A DNA stretch of 64,000 nt from Alphaproteobacteria bacterium SO-S41 (GCA_019670725.1 AP024629.1:4216001-4280000); one strand, 5' to 3'. Positions 53,374 to 62,647 are shown, numbered from the stretch's first letter. The notes: generated by a model from the sequence alone, not told the origin. Made by a program: numbers and translations.

Positions 53374-54357
53374 CTAGATCTTGAACGCGATCATCTTGCG
53401 CATCACGAGGACGCCCAGGAACATCCAAGCCCCGGCGCCGCCGAGCATGATGTTGCCGAGCCGCTCGGTGAACAGCGGCATGATGTAGGTCGGGGTGGTG
53501 AGGTAGACCATGCCCATCATCAGGACCGGCAGCGCGCCGATGATCGCGGCGGAGGACTTGGCTTCCGACGACAGCGCCTTGATCTTGCCCTGGAGACGCT
53601 TGCGGTCGCGCAGCACGCCCGAGAGGTTGGAGAGTGCTTCGGAGAGATTGCCGCCCGCCTTGGACTGGATCGAAAGCACGATCTGGAAGAAGTTCACCTC
53701 GGCCAGCGGCATGCGGTCGTAGAAGCGCTTGAGGCAATCCTCGACGGTGACGCCGACGCGCTGGCTTTCGTTGATCAGGCGGAACTCGCTGCCGACGGGA
53801 TCGGGCGCTTCCTGGCCGATCATGCGCATACAGTCGTTGAGCGGGAGACCCGATTTCACGCCGCGCACGATGACGTCGATGGAGTTGGCGAACTCGACAA
53901 GAAACTTCTTCTGCCGCCGGGCGCGCAGGAAGCCGAGGACCCAGCGCGGCAGACCGAGACCGGCCGCAAAGCCGCCGCCGAGCGCGATCCACGGCCCCAT
54001 GCCCTTGGCATAGAGCAGGAAGGCGACGACGGCCGCGAGGGCCGCGGACATGATCCAGAAACGGCTGATCGGCAGCGTCACCCCCGCCTGCTCGATGAGC
54101 TGTTTGGTTGTCGCGCGCGCGCGCTGCTTCTTGGCCTTGCGGTCGAGATCCTTCAGCGTCTCGGCGACCTGTTTGCGCCGGCGGTCGGCCGGATCGGCGG
54201 CGCTGCCCGCACGGCCCTTGGCCGACGCGCCACGCGTCGATGCCGCGGCGATGCGCTTGACGGTCTTGCGATCGGCGCCGGCGCCGGCGAAGACGAAAAC
54301 GGTCGCGGCAAGCGCGAAGACGCCAAGGCAGACGACCGCGATCATCGTGCTGTCCAT
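53374..54357 (-). CDS. tadB: Tad pilus inner-membrane platform protein TadB
   Basis: 327-aa protein with TMs at about 5-25, 105-150 and 270-325 and a T2SS-F domain (FANSIDVIVRGVKSGLPLNDC, ESQRVGVTVEDCLKRFYDRMP). The N-terminal cytosolic stretch is Lys/Arg-rich. It partners TadC. Ten bases separate it from tadC and nine from cpaF. Confidence 0.93.
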   Translation of the reverse strand: MDSTMIAVVCLGVFALAATVFVFAGAGADRKTVKRIAAASTRGASAKGRAGSAADPADRRRKQVAETLKDLDRKAKKQRARATTKQLIEQAGVTLPISRFWIMSAALAAVVAFLLYAKGMGPWIALGGGFAAGLGLPRWVLGFLRARRQKKFLVEFANSIDVIVRGVKSGLPLNDCMRMIGQEAPDPVGSEFRLINESQRVGVTVEDCLKRFYDRMPLAEVNFFQIVLSIQSKAGGNLSEALSNLSGVLRDRKRLQGKIKALSSEAKSSAAIIGALPVLMMGMVYLTTPTYIMPLFTERLGNIMLGGAGAWMFLGVLVMRKMIAFKI

Positions 54358-54366
54358 GGCGACGCC

Positions 54367-55821
54367 TTACCCTTGACCCTGCTGCGCCTGATCGAGCGCC
54401 ATGGCGAGGTCGCGTTCCAGATTGAAGTAGCGCGCGCGTTCCCAGAAGGCCGGGCGCGAAATGCCGGTCGAGCGATGCACGCCGGAGACGCGGCCCTGCT
54501 CGTCTTCGCCGGTGATCTCGTAGACGAAGAGATCCTGCGTCACGATGACCTCGCCTTCCATCCCCAGCACTTCGGTGATGTGCGTGATGCGGCGCGAGCC
54601 GTCGCGCAGGCGCGCGGCCTGGACGATGACGTCGACCGCCGCGCAGATCATCTCGCGGATGGTCTTGGAGGGCAGCGCGTAGCCGCCCATGGTGATCATC
54701 GATTCCATACGGCTGAGCGCTTCGCGCGGGCTGTTCGCGTGCAGCGTCCCCATCGAGCCGTCATGGCCGGTGTTCATGGCCTGCAGAAGGTCGAACGCCT
54801 CGGGTCCGCGGACTTCGCCGACGATGATGCGTTCGGGACGCATACGCAGGCAGTTCTTGATGAGATCGCGCATCTTGATCTCGCCTGTGCCTTCAAGGCT
54901 GGGCGGACGGGTTTCGAGGCGCACGACGTGAGGCTGCTGGAGCTGGAGTTCGGCGGCGTCCTCGCAGGTGATGACGCGCTCGTCCTGCTCGATATAGGCG
55001 GTGAGGCAGTTGAGCAGTGTCGTCTTGCCCGAGCCGGTACCGCCGGAAATGATCGTGTTGCAGCGGCTGGCGCCGACGATTTCGAGCACCTTGGCGCCGG
55101 CTTCGGAGATCGAGCCGAAGCGCACCAGATCGGTCAGCTTCAGCTTGTCCTTCTTGAACTTACGAATGGTGAGCGTCGGGCCGTCGATCGCGAGCGGCGG
55201 CGCAATGACGTTCACGCGAGAGCCGTCGGGGAGACGCGCGTCGCAGATGGGCGATGATTCGTCGACGCGGCGGCCGATCTGGCTGACGATGCGCTGACAG
55301 ATGTTCATCAGCTGTCCGTTGTCACGGAAGCGGATGTTGGTGAGCTGGACCTTGCCGCCGACTTCGATGAAGACCCGTTCGGCGCCGTTGACCATGATGT
55401 CGGCGATGTCGTCGCGGGCCAGCAGCGGCTCGAGCGGGCCGTAGCCCAGAACGTCGTTGCAGATATCCTGGAGCAGGGTTTCCTGCTCCGCGATCGACAT
55501 GACGACGTTCTTGATCGAGATGATCTCGTTGACGATGTCGCGGATTTCCTCGCGCGCGGATTCCGCGTCGAGCTGCGCGAGCTGGGCGAGATCGATCGTG
55601 TCGATCAGCGCGTTGAAGATCGTCGTCTTGATCTGGTAGTAGCCGTCCGAGCGGGTCTCGACGGCGATGGCTGCGACGGCCGCCTTGTTGGCGGGGCGGC
55701 CGGCCGGTTTCGCCGCAGGGGGCGGCGGGGGCGGCGCAGCGACGCGCTCGGCCGCGGGCGCCGCCTTGGAGACGGGCGAACGCGGGCTCAGCGTGTCGGT
55801 GCCGGGACGCTTGCCGAACAT
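54367..55821 (-). CDS. cpaF: Tad pilus secretion ATPase CpaF/TadA
   Basis: 484-aa VirB11/GspE-like ATPase that powers Flp pilus assembly. N-terminal ~55 residues are Pro/Ala-rich with a PPPPPP run. Walker A GGTGSGKT at 260-267, Asp box [13 protein letters not shown] with [14 protein letters not shown], Walker [19 protein letters not shown], His box [18 protein letters not shown]. All motifs are intact. Its product is cytosolic and docks on TadB/TadC. Confidence 0.96.
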   Translation of the reverse strand: MFGKRPGTDTLSPRSPVSKAAPAAERVAAPPPPPPAAKPAGRPANKAAVAAIAVETRSDGYYQIKTTIFNALIDTIDLAQLAQLDAESAREEIRDIVNEIISIKNVVMSIAEQETLLQDICNDVLGYGPLEPLLARDDIADIMVNGAERVFIEVGGKVQLTNIRFRDNGQLMNICQRIVSQIGRRVDESSPICDARLPDGSRVNVIAPPLAIDGPTLTIRKFKKDKLKLTDLVRFGSISEAGAKVLEIVGASRCNTIISGGTGSGKTTLLNCLTAYIEQDERVITCEDAAELQLQQPHVVRLETRPPSLEGTGEIKMRDLIKNCLRMRPERIIVGEVRGPEAFDLLQAMNTGHDGSMGTLHANSPREALSRMESMITMGGYALPSKTIREMICAAVDVIVQAARLRDGSRRITHITEVLGMEGEVIVTQDLFVYEITGEDEQGRVSGVHRSTGISRPAFWERARYFNLERDLAMALDQAQQGQG

Positions 55822-55824
55822 GAA

Positions 55825-57111
55825 CTAGCCCGCCTTCCTCATCGGTTTCTTGTTGAGATTGCCGAGGAACTTGAAGATCGATTCCCGCTTCACCTTGGTG
55901 TCGGCGATGGTCTCGCGGCCGGTCAGCAGCTTGGCGACATGCTGGAAGCCGAGCGCTGCGCGCGACTGGGGATTGAGCTGCGCGATCATCTGGCCGTTAT
56001 TGGCGGCCGTGCCGAAGAGCTGGGGATCGAAGGGCAGGACGAGGATCGGCTCGGCGCCGATCGCCTCGGCGAAATCCTTCACCGGAATTTCCGGCCGCTT
56101 CACGACGCCGACCTGGTTGAGGATCAACCGGGGCTTGGCGTCATGCGGGCGGGCGCCGGCGAAGACGTCGTAGATGTTCTTGGCGTTGCGCAGCGAGGCG
56201 AGATCGGGCGTCGCGGTGACGACGATCTCGTCGGCCGCCATCAGCGTCTGGCGCGTCCAGGCGTTCCAACCATGGGGCACGTCGACCACCACGGCGGGCG
56301 AGGTGCCGCGCACGATGTCCATGACGGTTTCGAAGGCCTGGGGATCGATGTCGTAATCGCGGTCGAGCACGGCAGGGGCGGCAAAGAGATGCAGCCGTTC
56401 CGCCGCCTTGACCAGCAGGCGTTCGAGCAGCACGTCGTCGAGACGTTCGGGCGCGGTCAGCGCGTCGGCGACGCCCTGGGCCGGGTCCTGGTTGAAGTCG
56501 AGGCCGGCCGTGCCGAAGGGCAGGTCGAGATCGACGAGGGTCGCGGAGATGCCGATCTGGGTGGCGAGGCTCCAGGCGAAATTATGGGCGATCGTGGACG
56601 AACCGCTGCCGCCCTTGGCGCCGACAAAGGCGAAGATCTTGCCGATGGGATCGGACTCGGGCGCCGAGTAGAGGCTGGCCACCGCCTCGATCACCTGCAT
56701 GGGGTGGATCGGCGCCATCAGATATTCGCTGATGCCCTGGCGGATCAGTTCGCGATAGAGCGTGATGTCGTTCGAGCCGCCGACCACGATGACCTTGGTC
56801 GCGGGGTCGCAGACGCCCGCCAGCATCTCAAGCTGCGCCAGCAGAGGCGCACGCTCGGTCTCGCGCGATTCGACGATGAGGAGATTGGGCGTCGCGGTCT
56901 CGCCGTAGAGTTCGGCCGCCGCCTGCACGCCGCCCATATGGACGGTGAGATGGGTCTTGGCGAGGCGGCGATCCTGGGCGGCGCGCTGCATGACCGCGCC
57001 GGTCTCGGGATTTTCGCAGAACGCCGCGATCGAAATCCGCGGAACGGGCCGATCCTTGAGATCGACGCCGAAGCCGTCGGAGTCGGACGTAAGACGCTGG
57101 ACTTTGCTCAT
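55825..57111 (-). CDS. cpaE: Pilus assembly protein CpaE/TadZ
   Basis: 428-aa MinD/ParA-like localisation factor. A receiver-like N-terminal domain covers about 25-145; the ATPase domain begins FAFVGAKGGSGSSTIAHNFA, an atypical Walker A in which the lysine after GxG is Ser (K166 kept), as is usual in CpaE. LVDLDLPFGTAGLDFNQDP and VVVDVPHGWNAWT follow. It places the pilus at the pole in Caulobacter (family knowledge). ATG 57111 has GAGGAA upstream. Confidence 0.93.
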   Translation of the reverse strand: MSKVQRLTSDSDGFGVDLKDRPVPRISIAAFCENPETGAVMQRAAQDRRLAKTHLTVHMGGVQAAAELYGETATPNLLIVESRETERAPLLAQLEMLAGVCDPATKVIVVGGSNDITLYRELIRQGISEYLMAPIHPMQVIEAVASLYSAPESDPIGKIFAFVGAKGGSGSSTIAHNFAWSLATQIGISATLVDLDLPFGTAGLDFNQDPAQGVADALTAPERLDDVLLERLLVKAAERLHLFAAPAVLDRDYDIDPQAFETVMDIVRGTSPAVVVDVPHGWNAWTRQTLMAADEIVVTATPDLASLRNAKNIYDVFAGARPHDAKPRLILNQVGVVKRPEIPVKDFAEAIGAEPILVLPFDPQLFGTAANNGQMIAQLNPQSRAALGFQHVAKLLTGRETIADTKVKRESIFKFLGNLNKKPMRKAG

Positions 57112-57138
57112 GCTGTGTTCCTCGAAGCGTTCGTCCAA

Positions 57139-57837
57139 TTACTCGCGTTCCGTGCCGCTCTTGGTGGGCGCCAGCTTGCCGCTGTCCCCCTTGGTGCGTT
57201 CGGACGAGGGCGATTCGCCCTTTTCGTATTTGCCGACCACCGTGTCGCGGCGTTCGCTCGACGAGACCGGATCAAGCGGACGGGCGCGAACGAGGTCGCG
57301 CGGGTCGGCGGCCATGGCGGCCATGTTCTTCTGCATCGAGCAGCCGAGATTGGAGTAGCTGGTGTTATCCCAGGTCATCGCGAGGTTCTCGGACCAGTCG
57401 GGGTTTTCGCAGCTCGGGACGCTGGCGACGTAGCGGCCATAGGCGAGCTTCAGACCGGGATAGTCGCCCGGGCCGGGCACGACCTGCGTCACGCGGATGC
57501 GGTTCGACGGCACGCCGTAGAGCGCGGCGATTTCGCGGACTTCGCCTTCGGTCTGCTTCGTCCAGCGGGCGCTGCTGGGGCTCTGGATTTCCAGCGTCGT
57601 GCCGCCGTCGGCGTTGTAGCCCTGGAGGAAGCCGGCGACCTCGCTTTGCGAACGGCCGGTCAGGCGGCCGGACGTGTCGGTGCCGACGGCGAGCGTCGTC
57701 ACTTCGGCTTTCACCTCGATCGGATGGCGCTGCTCGATCGGCAGCGCCGCCTGGTAGCGGCTTTCGAACGAGGAGGAGCAGGCGCCGGCGATCAGGGCCA
57801 GCGGCAGCGCGACAAGGGAAGAAGAGAAGCGCGTCAT
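57139..57837 (-). CDS. cpaD: Pilus assembly lipoprotein CpaD
   Basis: 232-aa outer-membrane lipoprotein. Lipobox ALIAGAC with Cys20. CpaD-family core: IEVKAEVTTLAVGTDTSGRLTG, PSNRIRVTQVVPGPGDYPGLKLAYGRYVAS, NPDWSENLAMTWDNTSYSNLGC and AAMAADPRDLVRARPL. It probably pilots or stabilises the secretin. ATG 57837 is taken over an upstream alternative because a lipobox signal peptide then starts directly. Confidence 0.92.
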   Translation of the reverse strand: MTRFSSSLVALPLALIAGACSSSFESRYQAALPIEQRHPIEVKAEVTTLAVGTDTSGRLTGRSQSEVAGFLQGYNADGGTTLEIQSPSSARWTKQTEGEVREIAALYGVPSNRIRVTQVVPGPGDYPGLKLAYGRYVASVPSCENPDWSENLAMTWDNTSYSNLGCSMQKNMAAMAADPRDLVRARPLDPVSSSERRDTVVGKYEKGESPSSERTKGDSGKLAPTKSGTERE

Positions 57838-57850
57838 CGCGGGTGTCCCT

Positions 57851-59404
57851 CTATTCGATGATGTAGCCACCGGCCGGCGGCGTGCCGGCAGGCGCGGGAA
57901 CGGTCTTGGTCGTGTAGGTCGCGTTCGTCTGACCGTTGAGAATGGTCTGCGCGTCCGTCGCGGGGACGAAGCCGGTGGTCGGCAGGGTCAGTTCCTTGCC
58001 GGAAACCGGATCGACCAGGATGGCCGAGACGATGACGACGAGTTCCGTCTGGTTCATCTGGTAGTCGCGGCTGCGGAACAGGGCGCCGAGGACCGGAAGA
58101 TCCTTGAGGCCCGGATAGCCGTCGATGTTCTGCTTGTAGTCGTCGCGCAGCAGGCCGGCCATCATCATCGAGCCGCCGCTGGGCAGTTCGATCGAGGTCT
58201 CGGCGCGACGGACGCGCAGGCCCGGGATCGTCATGCCGTTCACGGTCGAGAGTTCGCCATTGGCGTCACGGACCGTGCGGCCGGGGATCACGAGCGAGCC
58301 TTCCGCGGTCAGTTCGCTGACCTCGGAGGAGACCTTGAGGTTGATGCGGCCCTCGCTGAGCACGACGGGCGTGAAAGCAAGGCCGACGCCGAACGACTTG
58401 AACTCGATGCGAACATTGCCGCTGTCGTCGATGCCCGACGGCACGGGGAATTCACCGCCGGCCATGAAGTTGGCGGTTTCGCCGGAGATCGCCGTGAGGT
58501 TGGGTTCGGACAGCAGCTTCAGCACGCCGGCGCGTTCCATCGCCCGCACGGTGCCTTCGACGTTGTTATAGGCGTCGCTGTTGTTGATCGCGGCGCAGGG
58601 CAGGCTGGCGCCCTCGCCCGTCGGCGCTTCGCCGTTACAGGTCAAATCATAGGGATTGTAGAGCTGTCCCGGCAGCATGCCGGCCGTGGCGTTGCCCGTT
58701 CCGAGGGCGCGGCCGAGCAGGCTGAACTCGTTGTTCGAGGTAAGGTTCAGCGGCACGCCGCCGGCGATCGCCATCGCCTTCAGATCGACGCCGAGCTGCT
58801 TGGCGACGACGCGCTGCATCTCGGCGACGCGGACGCGGATCATCACCTGCTCGCGGCCCGAGACGGTGATCATGTTCAGGACTTTTTCCGGCGCCCCGAC
58901 ATAACGCACCGCAAGCTCGCGGGCCTGTTCGGCAATCGAAGCCGACGGCGCGATACCGGTCAGCACGATATTGTCGTTGATGCTCTCGGCCTTGATCTGC
59001 GCGTTCGGGAAGTGCTGGGCGAGAATGCCGCTGAGCGAAACGATGTCGCGCTCGACGCGGATCTCGAGATTCAGCAGCTGCTTGCCGGAATCGGAGAAGA
59101 AGAAGGCATTGGTCTGACCGACCGTCAGGCCGAGAATATAGATGCGGCGCGGCGTGCGGACGATCGCGTCGACGATCGCCGGGTTGGACACCAGGACGTC
59201 CGACGCGTCGGCCGGCAGTTCGATGATCGCCGCCTTGTTGAGGCCGAGCGTGACGCGTTCGGTCGCAGGGCCATCGCCCCCGTCGCGCACGTTGAGCGTG
59301 GTGGAGACCGGACCGTCGCCGTTGCGCGAGGCCGCGGTCGCCGGCTGTGCCGCCGCCGCCAGCATCACGCCGGCGCAGACGATGATTTTCGCGATGTGCC
59401 GCAT
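57851..59404 (-). CDS. cpaC: Tad pilus outer-membrane secretin CpaC/RcpA
   Basis: 517-aa secretin. Signal peptide 1-24. Residues 50-135 form the pilus-assembly N domain (NKAAIIELPADASDVLVSNP, VGQTNAFFFSDSGKQLLN), the same fold found in the two small proteins at 62226 and 62648. A BON-like segment follows, then the secretin barrel with GGEFPVPSGIDDSGN, IPGLRVRRAETSIELPSGGS and DLPVLGALFRSRDYQMNQTE. GTGAGGCG precedes ATG 59404. Confidence 0.95.
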   Translation of the reverse strand: MRHIAKIIVCAGVMLAAAAQPATAASRNGDGPVSTTLNVRDGGDGPATERVTLGLNKAAIIELPADASDVLVSNPAIVDAIVRTPRRIYILGLTVGQTNAFFFSDSGKQLLNLEIRVERDIVSLSGILAQHFPNAQIKAESINDNIVLTGIAPSASIAEQARELAVRYVGAPEKVLNMITVSGREQVMIRVRVAEMQRVVAKQLGVDLKAMAIAGGVPLNLTSNNEFSLLGRALGTGNATAGMLPGQLYNPYDLTCNGEAPTGEGASLPCAAINNSDAYNNVEGTVRAMERAGVLKLLSEPNLTAISGETANFMAGGEFPVPSGIDDSGNVRIEFKSFGVGLAFTPVVLSEGRINLKVSSEVSELTAEGSLVIPGRTVRDANGELSTVNGMTIPGLRVRRAETSIELPSGGSMMMAGLLRDDYKQNIDGYPGLKDLPVLGALFRSRDYQMNQTELVVIVSAILVDPVSGKELTLPTTGFVPATDAQTILNGQTNATYTTKTVPAPAGTPPAGGYIIE

Positions 59405-59412
59405 AACGCGCC

Positions 59413-60249
59413 TCACTGGTTTTGCGCCGCCGTTACTTGGCTGACTTCGCCGTAGCGGATGATGGTGATCGTGCTGTTGGGCCGGCGCTGCCCGCCGGTG
59501 CCGGCCGGCACGCGGATGGCGGCGATCGGCGTGTCGGCGGCGGTCAGACCGCGCAGCGACAGCGACAGCTTGCCGGCCTCGGCGCCCTGCTGCAGCAGCT
59601 CGACCTCGGCCGGGCTGACTTCAAGCGTGGCGGTCTTGGCGGATACGTTCTGCGATTCGGCTTCGGCCGAACCGGTGGTTTCGCGGAAGGTCTGGCCGAC
59701 CGCCAGGACGCGCAGGTTCTGCAGCAGCGTGCGCGAGACGACCCGCTTGCCGCCGCCTTCATCGGAATTGCCGGCCTCGATCGTCACGACGACATCGACG
59801 CGGTCGTTCGGCAGGATGAACCCGCCTGCGCCGGTCTCTTCCCTGATCTCGACCGAAACGGCGCGCATGCCGGGCGCCAGCGTCGCGGCCATGAAGCTGG
59901 AGCTTTCGGCGCGGACCAGCTTGGCGTCGGTTGCCGGTTCGCCGGTGAACAGCACGGTGCGGGCCACCGCGCCGACCATGGATTCAAGTCCGGCGGGGTT
60001 GGTGTCCTTGGTGATGAAGGGCGCCGAGAGCGCGTCCTTCGGCCATTTCTGCCACTTGAGATCTTCCGCCAGGACGGCGTGGCCGACGTCGATATCCTTC
60101 GCCGCCACGAGGACTTCCGTCATTTCGACGACGGGACCTGCCGCCGCCGAAGCCTTGGTCTTGCCGCCGAAGAAGCCGCCGAGAAGTAATGCCGCCATGC
60201 CCGCAGCCCCCAATGCAACGAGAAGAACGAGAATCCGGATAGGGCTCAT
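59413..60249 (-). CDS. cpaB: Pilus assembly protein CpaB/RcpC
   Basis: 278-aa envelope protein. One N-terminal membrane anchor (about 4-25), then a SAF domain (VLVAAKDIDVGHAVLAEDLKWQKWP) and the RcpC/CpaB domain with TLAPGMRAVSVEI and LPNDRVDVVVTIE. SAF-like domains can bind pilin or peptidoglycan; the exact task is unsettled. Between cpaA and cpaC. Confidence 0.93.
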   Translation of the reverse strand: MSPIRILVLLVALGAAGMAALLLGGFFGGKTKASAAAGPVVEMTEVLVAAKDIDVGHAVLAEDLKWQKWPKDALSAPFITKDTNPAGLESMVGAVARTVLFTGEPATDAKLVRAESSSFMAATLAPGMRAVSVEIREETGAGGFILPNDRVDVVVTIEAGNSDEGGGKRVVSRTLLQNLRVLAVGQTFRETTGSAEAESQNVSAKTATLEVSPAEVELLQQGAEAGKLSLSLRGLTAADTPIAAIRVPAGTGGQRRPNSTITIIRYGEVSQVTAAQNQ

Positions 60250-60274
60250 AGGGTGGAATCTCCCGAAAGATCGC

Positions 60275-60784
60275 TCATGCGGCGAGTGCCATGACGAAGA
60301 GCGGCGTGGACGGCAGAACGATCAACGCGCCGAGGCCCAGCGCCACGCCGTAAGGCATGCCCGCCTTGGGGTGCAGCAGCTGGTTGAGCACCGGAATGCG
60401 GGCCGTCACCGTCGGCAACGGGGCCTTGCGCAGCATCAGCAGGGCGATCGCGAAGGCGCCGCCGATCAGCGCGAAGACCATGCCGTATTTCATGAGATAG
60501 AACGGGCCGACCCACAGCGCGCCGGCGGCGAAGAACTTCGCATCGCCTCCGCCCACCAGGCCGAAGGCGAACAGGCCCATGCCGAAGACGAGAACGCCGA
60601 AACAGGTGAGCGCGTGCCAGCCCACCGTAGCGAGCGGCATGTCCGACAGCACCGCGGCCAGCGCGAAGAGCGCGGCGAGCGCCACGGGAATCCAGTTGGG
60701 GATCTTGTAGCTGACCAGATCCGTCATCGCCCCCGCGGCGAACAGAACCGGGCATGCCACCAATACAACCGCCTCGAACATCAT
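60275..60784 (-). CDS. cpaA: Prepilin peptidase CpaA/TadV
   Basis: 169-aa aspartic prepilin peptidase of the A24 family. Five or six TMs; catalytic Asp residues in AMTDLVSYKIPN and VGGGDAKFFAAG. It cuts the Flp leader before Ala in GATAIEYG. Paired ATG codons at 60784/60781 are the likely start; GTG 60802 would add six residues. First gene of the cpaA-to-tadC operon. Confidence 0.94.
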   Translation of the reverse strand: MMFEAVVLVACPVLFAAGAMTDLVSYKIPNWIPVALAALFALAAVLSDMPLATVGWHALTCFGVLVFGMGLFAFGLVGGGDAKFFAAGALWVGPFYLMKYGMVFALIGGAFAIALLMLRKAPLPTVTARIPVLNQLLHPKAGMPYGVALGLGALIVLPSTPLFVMALAA

Positions 60785-60871
60785 CGCCCCGATAGACCGC
60801 ACGGACGAGCGCCCGCGCTTCAGCCGCGCCCTATCTTCACGGCGCCGTAGCGAACCTTAACGGGCAGCCCA

Positions 60872-60886
60872 TTAAGCGAGGCTTAA
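60872..60886. promoter_or_regulatory. CtrA-type box upstream of cpaA
   Basis: TTAA (60872-60875), GCGAGGC, TTAA (60883-60886): exact TTAA-N7-TTAA, 88 bases before cpaA. A further TTAAC lies at 60857. Consensus-based assignment. Confidence 0.55.
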
Positions 60887-60947
60887 ACAAACCCTTCTGA
60901 GTCCTTTCCACGATCTCAGGATGTCGAACGATCAAGGCCTTGGAGGG

Positions 60948-60962
60948 TTAACGCGCGTTTAC
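60948..60962. promoter_or_regulatory. CtrA-type box upstream of cpaA (one mismatch)
   Basis: On the minus strand GTAA, seven bases, TTAAC (60962-60947): one mismatch. It lies between the flp terminator and the exact box at 60872, so cpaA may have two CtrA sites 76 bases apart. Confidence 0.35.
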
Positions 60963-60984
60963 ACTTCACCGCCGCGCGCGGCCG

Positions 60985-61024
60985 GACAAAAGCAAAGAGG
61001 CCGCGGGTTGCCCCGCGGCCTCTT
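60985..61024 (-). terminator. Rho-independent terminator of flp
   Basis: A perfect 13-bp stem (60995-61007 with 61012-61024) and a 4-base loop, followed on the minus strand by a T-rich tail (TTTGCTTTTG), 24 bases after the flp stop. It separates abundant pilin mRNA from the cpaA operon. Confidence 0.85.
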
Positions 61025-61047
61025 CGATACGTCTTTTCAGACGAAGC

Positions 61048-61215
61048 TTAGCTGCCGATCTGCGTCGACACGTTCGCGAACATGTCGTTCAGGCTCAGGC
61101 CGAGCGCCTGGGCGCCGGCGATGATCGCGACGGCAATGAAGGTGGCGATCAGGCCGTATTCGATGGCCGTCGCACCCGATTCGTCCTTGAAGAAACGCGA
61201 AACAAACTTGCTCAT
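61048..61215 (-). CDS. flp: Flp/PilA-family major pilin
   Basis: 55-aa prepilin, the Tad pilus subunit. MSKFVSRFFKDESG is the leader; CpaA would cut after Gly14, leaving ATAIEYGLIATFIAVAIIAG with the family Glu5-Tyr6 pair. Single hydrophobic helix, then QALGLSLNDMFANVSTQIGS. GGAGGG precedes ATG 61215. Own terminator downstream. Confidence 0.97.
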   Translation of the reverse strand: MSKFVSRFFKDESGATAIEYGLIATFIAVAIIAGAQALGLSLNDMFANVSTQIGS

Positions 61216-61334
61216 TTTGAGCCCTCCGTTGAAGTACACCACAGCACCATGTTCATCGGCGGGTTCGACCTGGGTCATCGCCTCGAACAATTGCGAAGAT
61301 ACGCGTGCTGGGTTTCCATCCCTTTAAAAGACGA

Positions 61335-61353
61335 GGTAAATTCCCCGTTTACC
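61335..61353. promoter_or_regulatory. Inverted repeat upstream of flp
   Basis: GGTAAA (61335-61340) and TTTACC (61348-61353) are perfect inverted copies around seven bases, 120 bases before flp and 28 beyond the end of the Crp-like gene. Probable binding site of a dimeric regulator of flp. Confidence 0.45.
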
Positions 61354-61380
61354 GCGAATAATTCAGCGGACGGACGAATT

Positions 61381-62028
61381 TTATCCGGCGAGCGCTTTCA
61401 ATGCGTCGCGGTCCTCGATGTCGAGGGCGGGATAACGGCGGCGGGCGACGCCAAGCCGGACGAGATGGGCAATGGCGCTCGCAGCGGCTTCTTCCGCAAC
61501 GCCGGCGCGCTCGGCGATGTCGCGATGCCGCGGCAGCGGATCGACGGTCCAGCCTGCTTCACCCAAGGGACGGGCGGCGCGCAGCAGATCGCGGAAGATG
61601 CGCTGCAGCGGATCGTCGCTCGGCTCACGCGCGTTGACGTCTTTGGCGAAGCGCTGCGCGAGGGCGAACGCGGCCGGGGCGCTCGAAGCGATGGCGGCCA
61701 GCAGCGGCGCGGCGGGAAGCGCCAACGCCGCGGCCGCTTCCAAAGCCAGGACCGCGCGCGGTCCGGGCGGCGCGCCGGAGACCGCCTCCACCAAACCCGC
61801 CGCACCGCCGGTCCTATAATCCTGGAAGGCGATCTTGCCGCCCGCGCTCGTGGAAACGCGCAACGCCCCGGACATGACAAAGAGGACGAGGCCGGCTTCG
61901 GCGAGCGCATCGGAGGTCTCGCCGGCGGCGAGCTCGACCGGCCGGGCCAGCGCCGCCAGCCGCTCGCGCGCCCGCGCCGGCAGGGCGGCCGTGACATCGA
62001 TCGCCATCAAATCACTCGCGGGCGCCAT
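61381..62028 (-). CDS. Crp/Fnr-family regulator
   Basis: 215 aa. A cyclic-nucleotide-like beta-roll (about 20-125, Ala-rich; LVLFVMSGALRVSTSAGGKIAFQDY) and a C-terminal winged helix (PRHRDIAERAGVAEEAAASAIAHLVRLGV). No Cys cluster for an Fe-S centre, and the cAMP-contact Arg/Ser motif is not evident, so the effector may differ from cAMP. GGAGA before ATG 62028. Located between flp and the pilus N-domain genes; may control flp. Confidence 0.8.
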   Translation of the reverse strand: MAPASDLMAIDVTAALPARARERLAALARPVELAAGETSDALAEAGLVLFVMSGALRVSTSAGGKIAFQDYRTGGAAGLVEAVSGAPPGPRAVLALEAAAALALPAAPLLAAIASSAPAAFALAQRFAKDVNAREPSDDPLQRIFRDLLRAARPLGEAGWTVDPLPRHRDIAERAGVAEEAAASAIAHLVRLGVARRRYPALDIEDRDALKALAG

Positions 62029-62071
62029 GATCCGTGCTCTCCGGTCTGGCGTGGAGTAAACGCGCTGCTCT

Positions 62072-62087
62072 TTAAGGATCGCTAAAC
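62072..62087. promoter_or_regulatory. CtrA-type box near the divergent Crp-like and pilus genes (one mismatch)
   Basis: TTAA (62072-62075), seven bases, TAAAC (62083-62087), one base off TTAAC, in the 197-base divergent gap. No other clear element was seen in 62029-62225. Confidence 0.35.
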
Positions 62088-62225
62088 CCGGCTTACCAAA
62101 TCGTGCAGATCTTCCCTGCCGATTGGTAAGACCCGGCGGCCGGCGTTCAGACTTATTTCAAACCTAGAGGGGCAAACTGGCGACAAGGACCGCGCCGAGC
62201 GGCGCTGTCTCATGGAGCAGATGCG

Positions 62226-62609
62226 ATGAACCGAGTCATAGTGAGCCTCGCTTTTGCGGCCCTCGCCGCCAGCCCGGCGCTGGCCGACGATCTGTCGGTC
62301 GCCAAGGACCAGTCGAAAGTCATCAAGCTGACGGCGGCGGCGACGACGGTCGTGGTGGGCAATCCAGGGATCGCCGACGTCACGATGCAGGACGGTTCGA
62401 CCGCCTTCGTGACCGGCAAGAGCTTCGGCACGACCAATGTCATCGCCATGGACGCGCAGGGCCACCAGATCGCGAGCTTTCGCGTGCTCGTGACCGGCGA
62501 CCAGAACCGCTCGGTCACGCTGATGCGCGGTGGCCAGGTCGTGACGCTGAGCTGCGCGCCGCGCTGTGAAACCGTCGCGGCGGCCGGCGAACCCGCGGCG
62601 TCGAAGTGA
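62226..62609 (+). CDS. Standalone secretin-N-domain pilus protein, copy 1
   Basis: 127 aa, periplasmic (signal peptide 1-20, SPALADD). The mature protein matches the pilus-assembly N domain of CpaC: DLSVAKDQSKVIKLTAAATT, VVVGNPGIADVTMQDGS, FGTTNVIAMDAQG. The C-terminal part ends LSCAPRCETV with Cys110 and Cys114, likely a disulphide. The secretin barrel is absent. Possibly a periplasmic partner of the CpaC N domain. Confidence 0.85.
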   Translation: MNRVIVSLAFAALAASPALADDLSVAKDQSKVIKLTAAATTVVVGNPGIADVTMQDGSTAFVTGKSFGTTNVIAMDAQGHQIASFRVLVTGDQNRSVTLMRGGQVVTLSCAPRCETVAAAGEPAASK

Positions 62610-62647
62610 GCGACGCGACGCCGGCATCTCTCAAGGGATATGTTCGC

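Noticed and set aside
53251-57861. Two very long open frames antisense to cpaF and cpaE genes
   Set aside because: Same GC-driven artefact; the Tad operon genes carry all conserved motifs on the minus strand.
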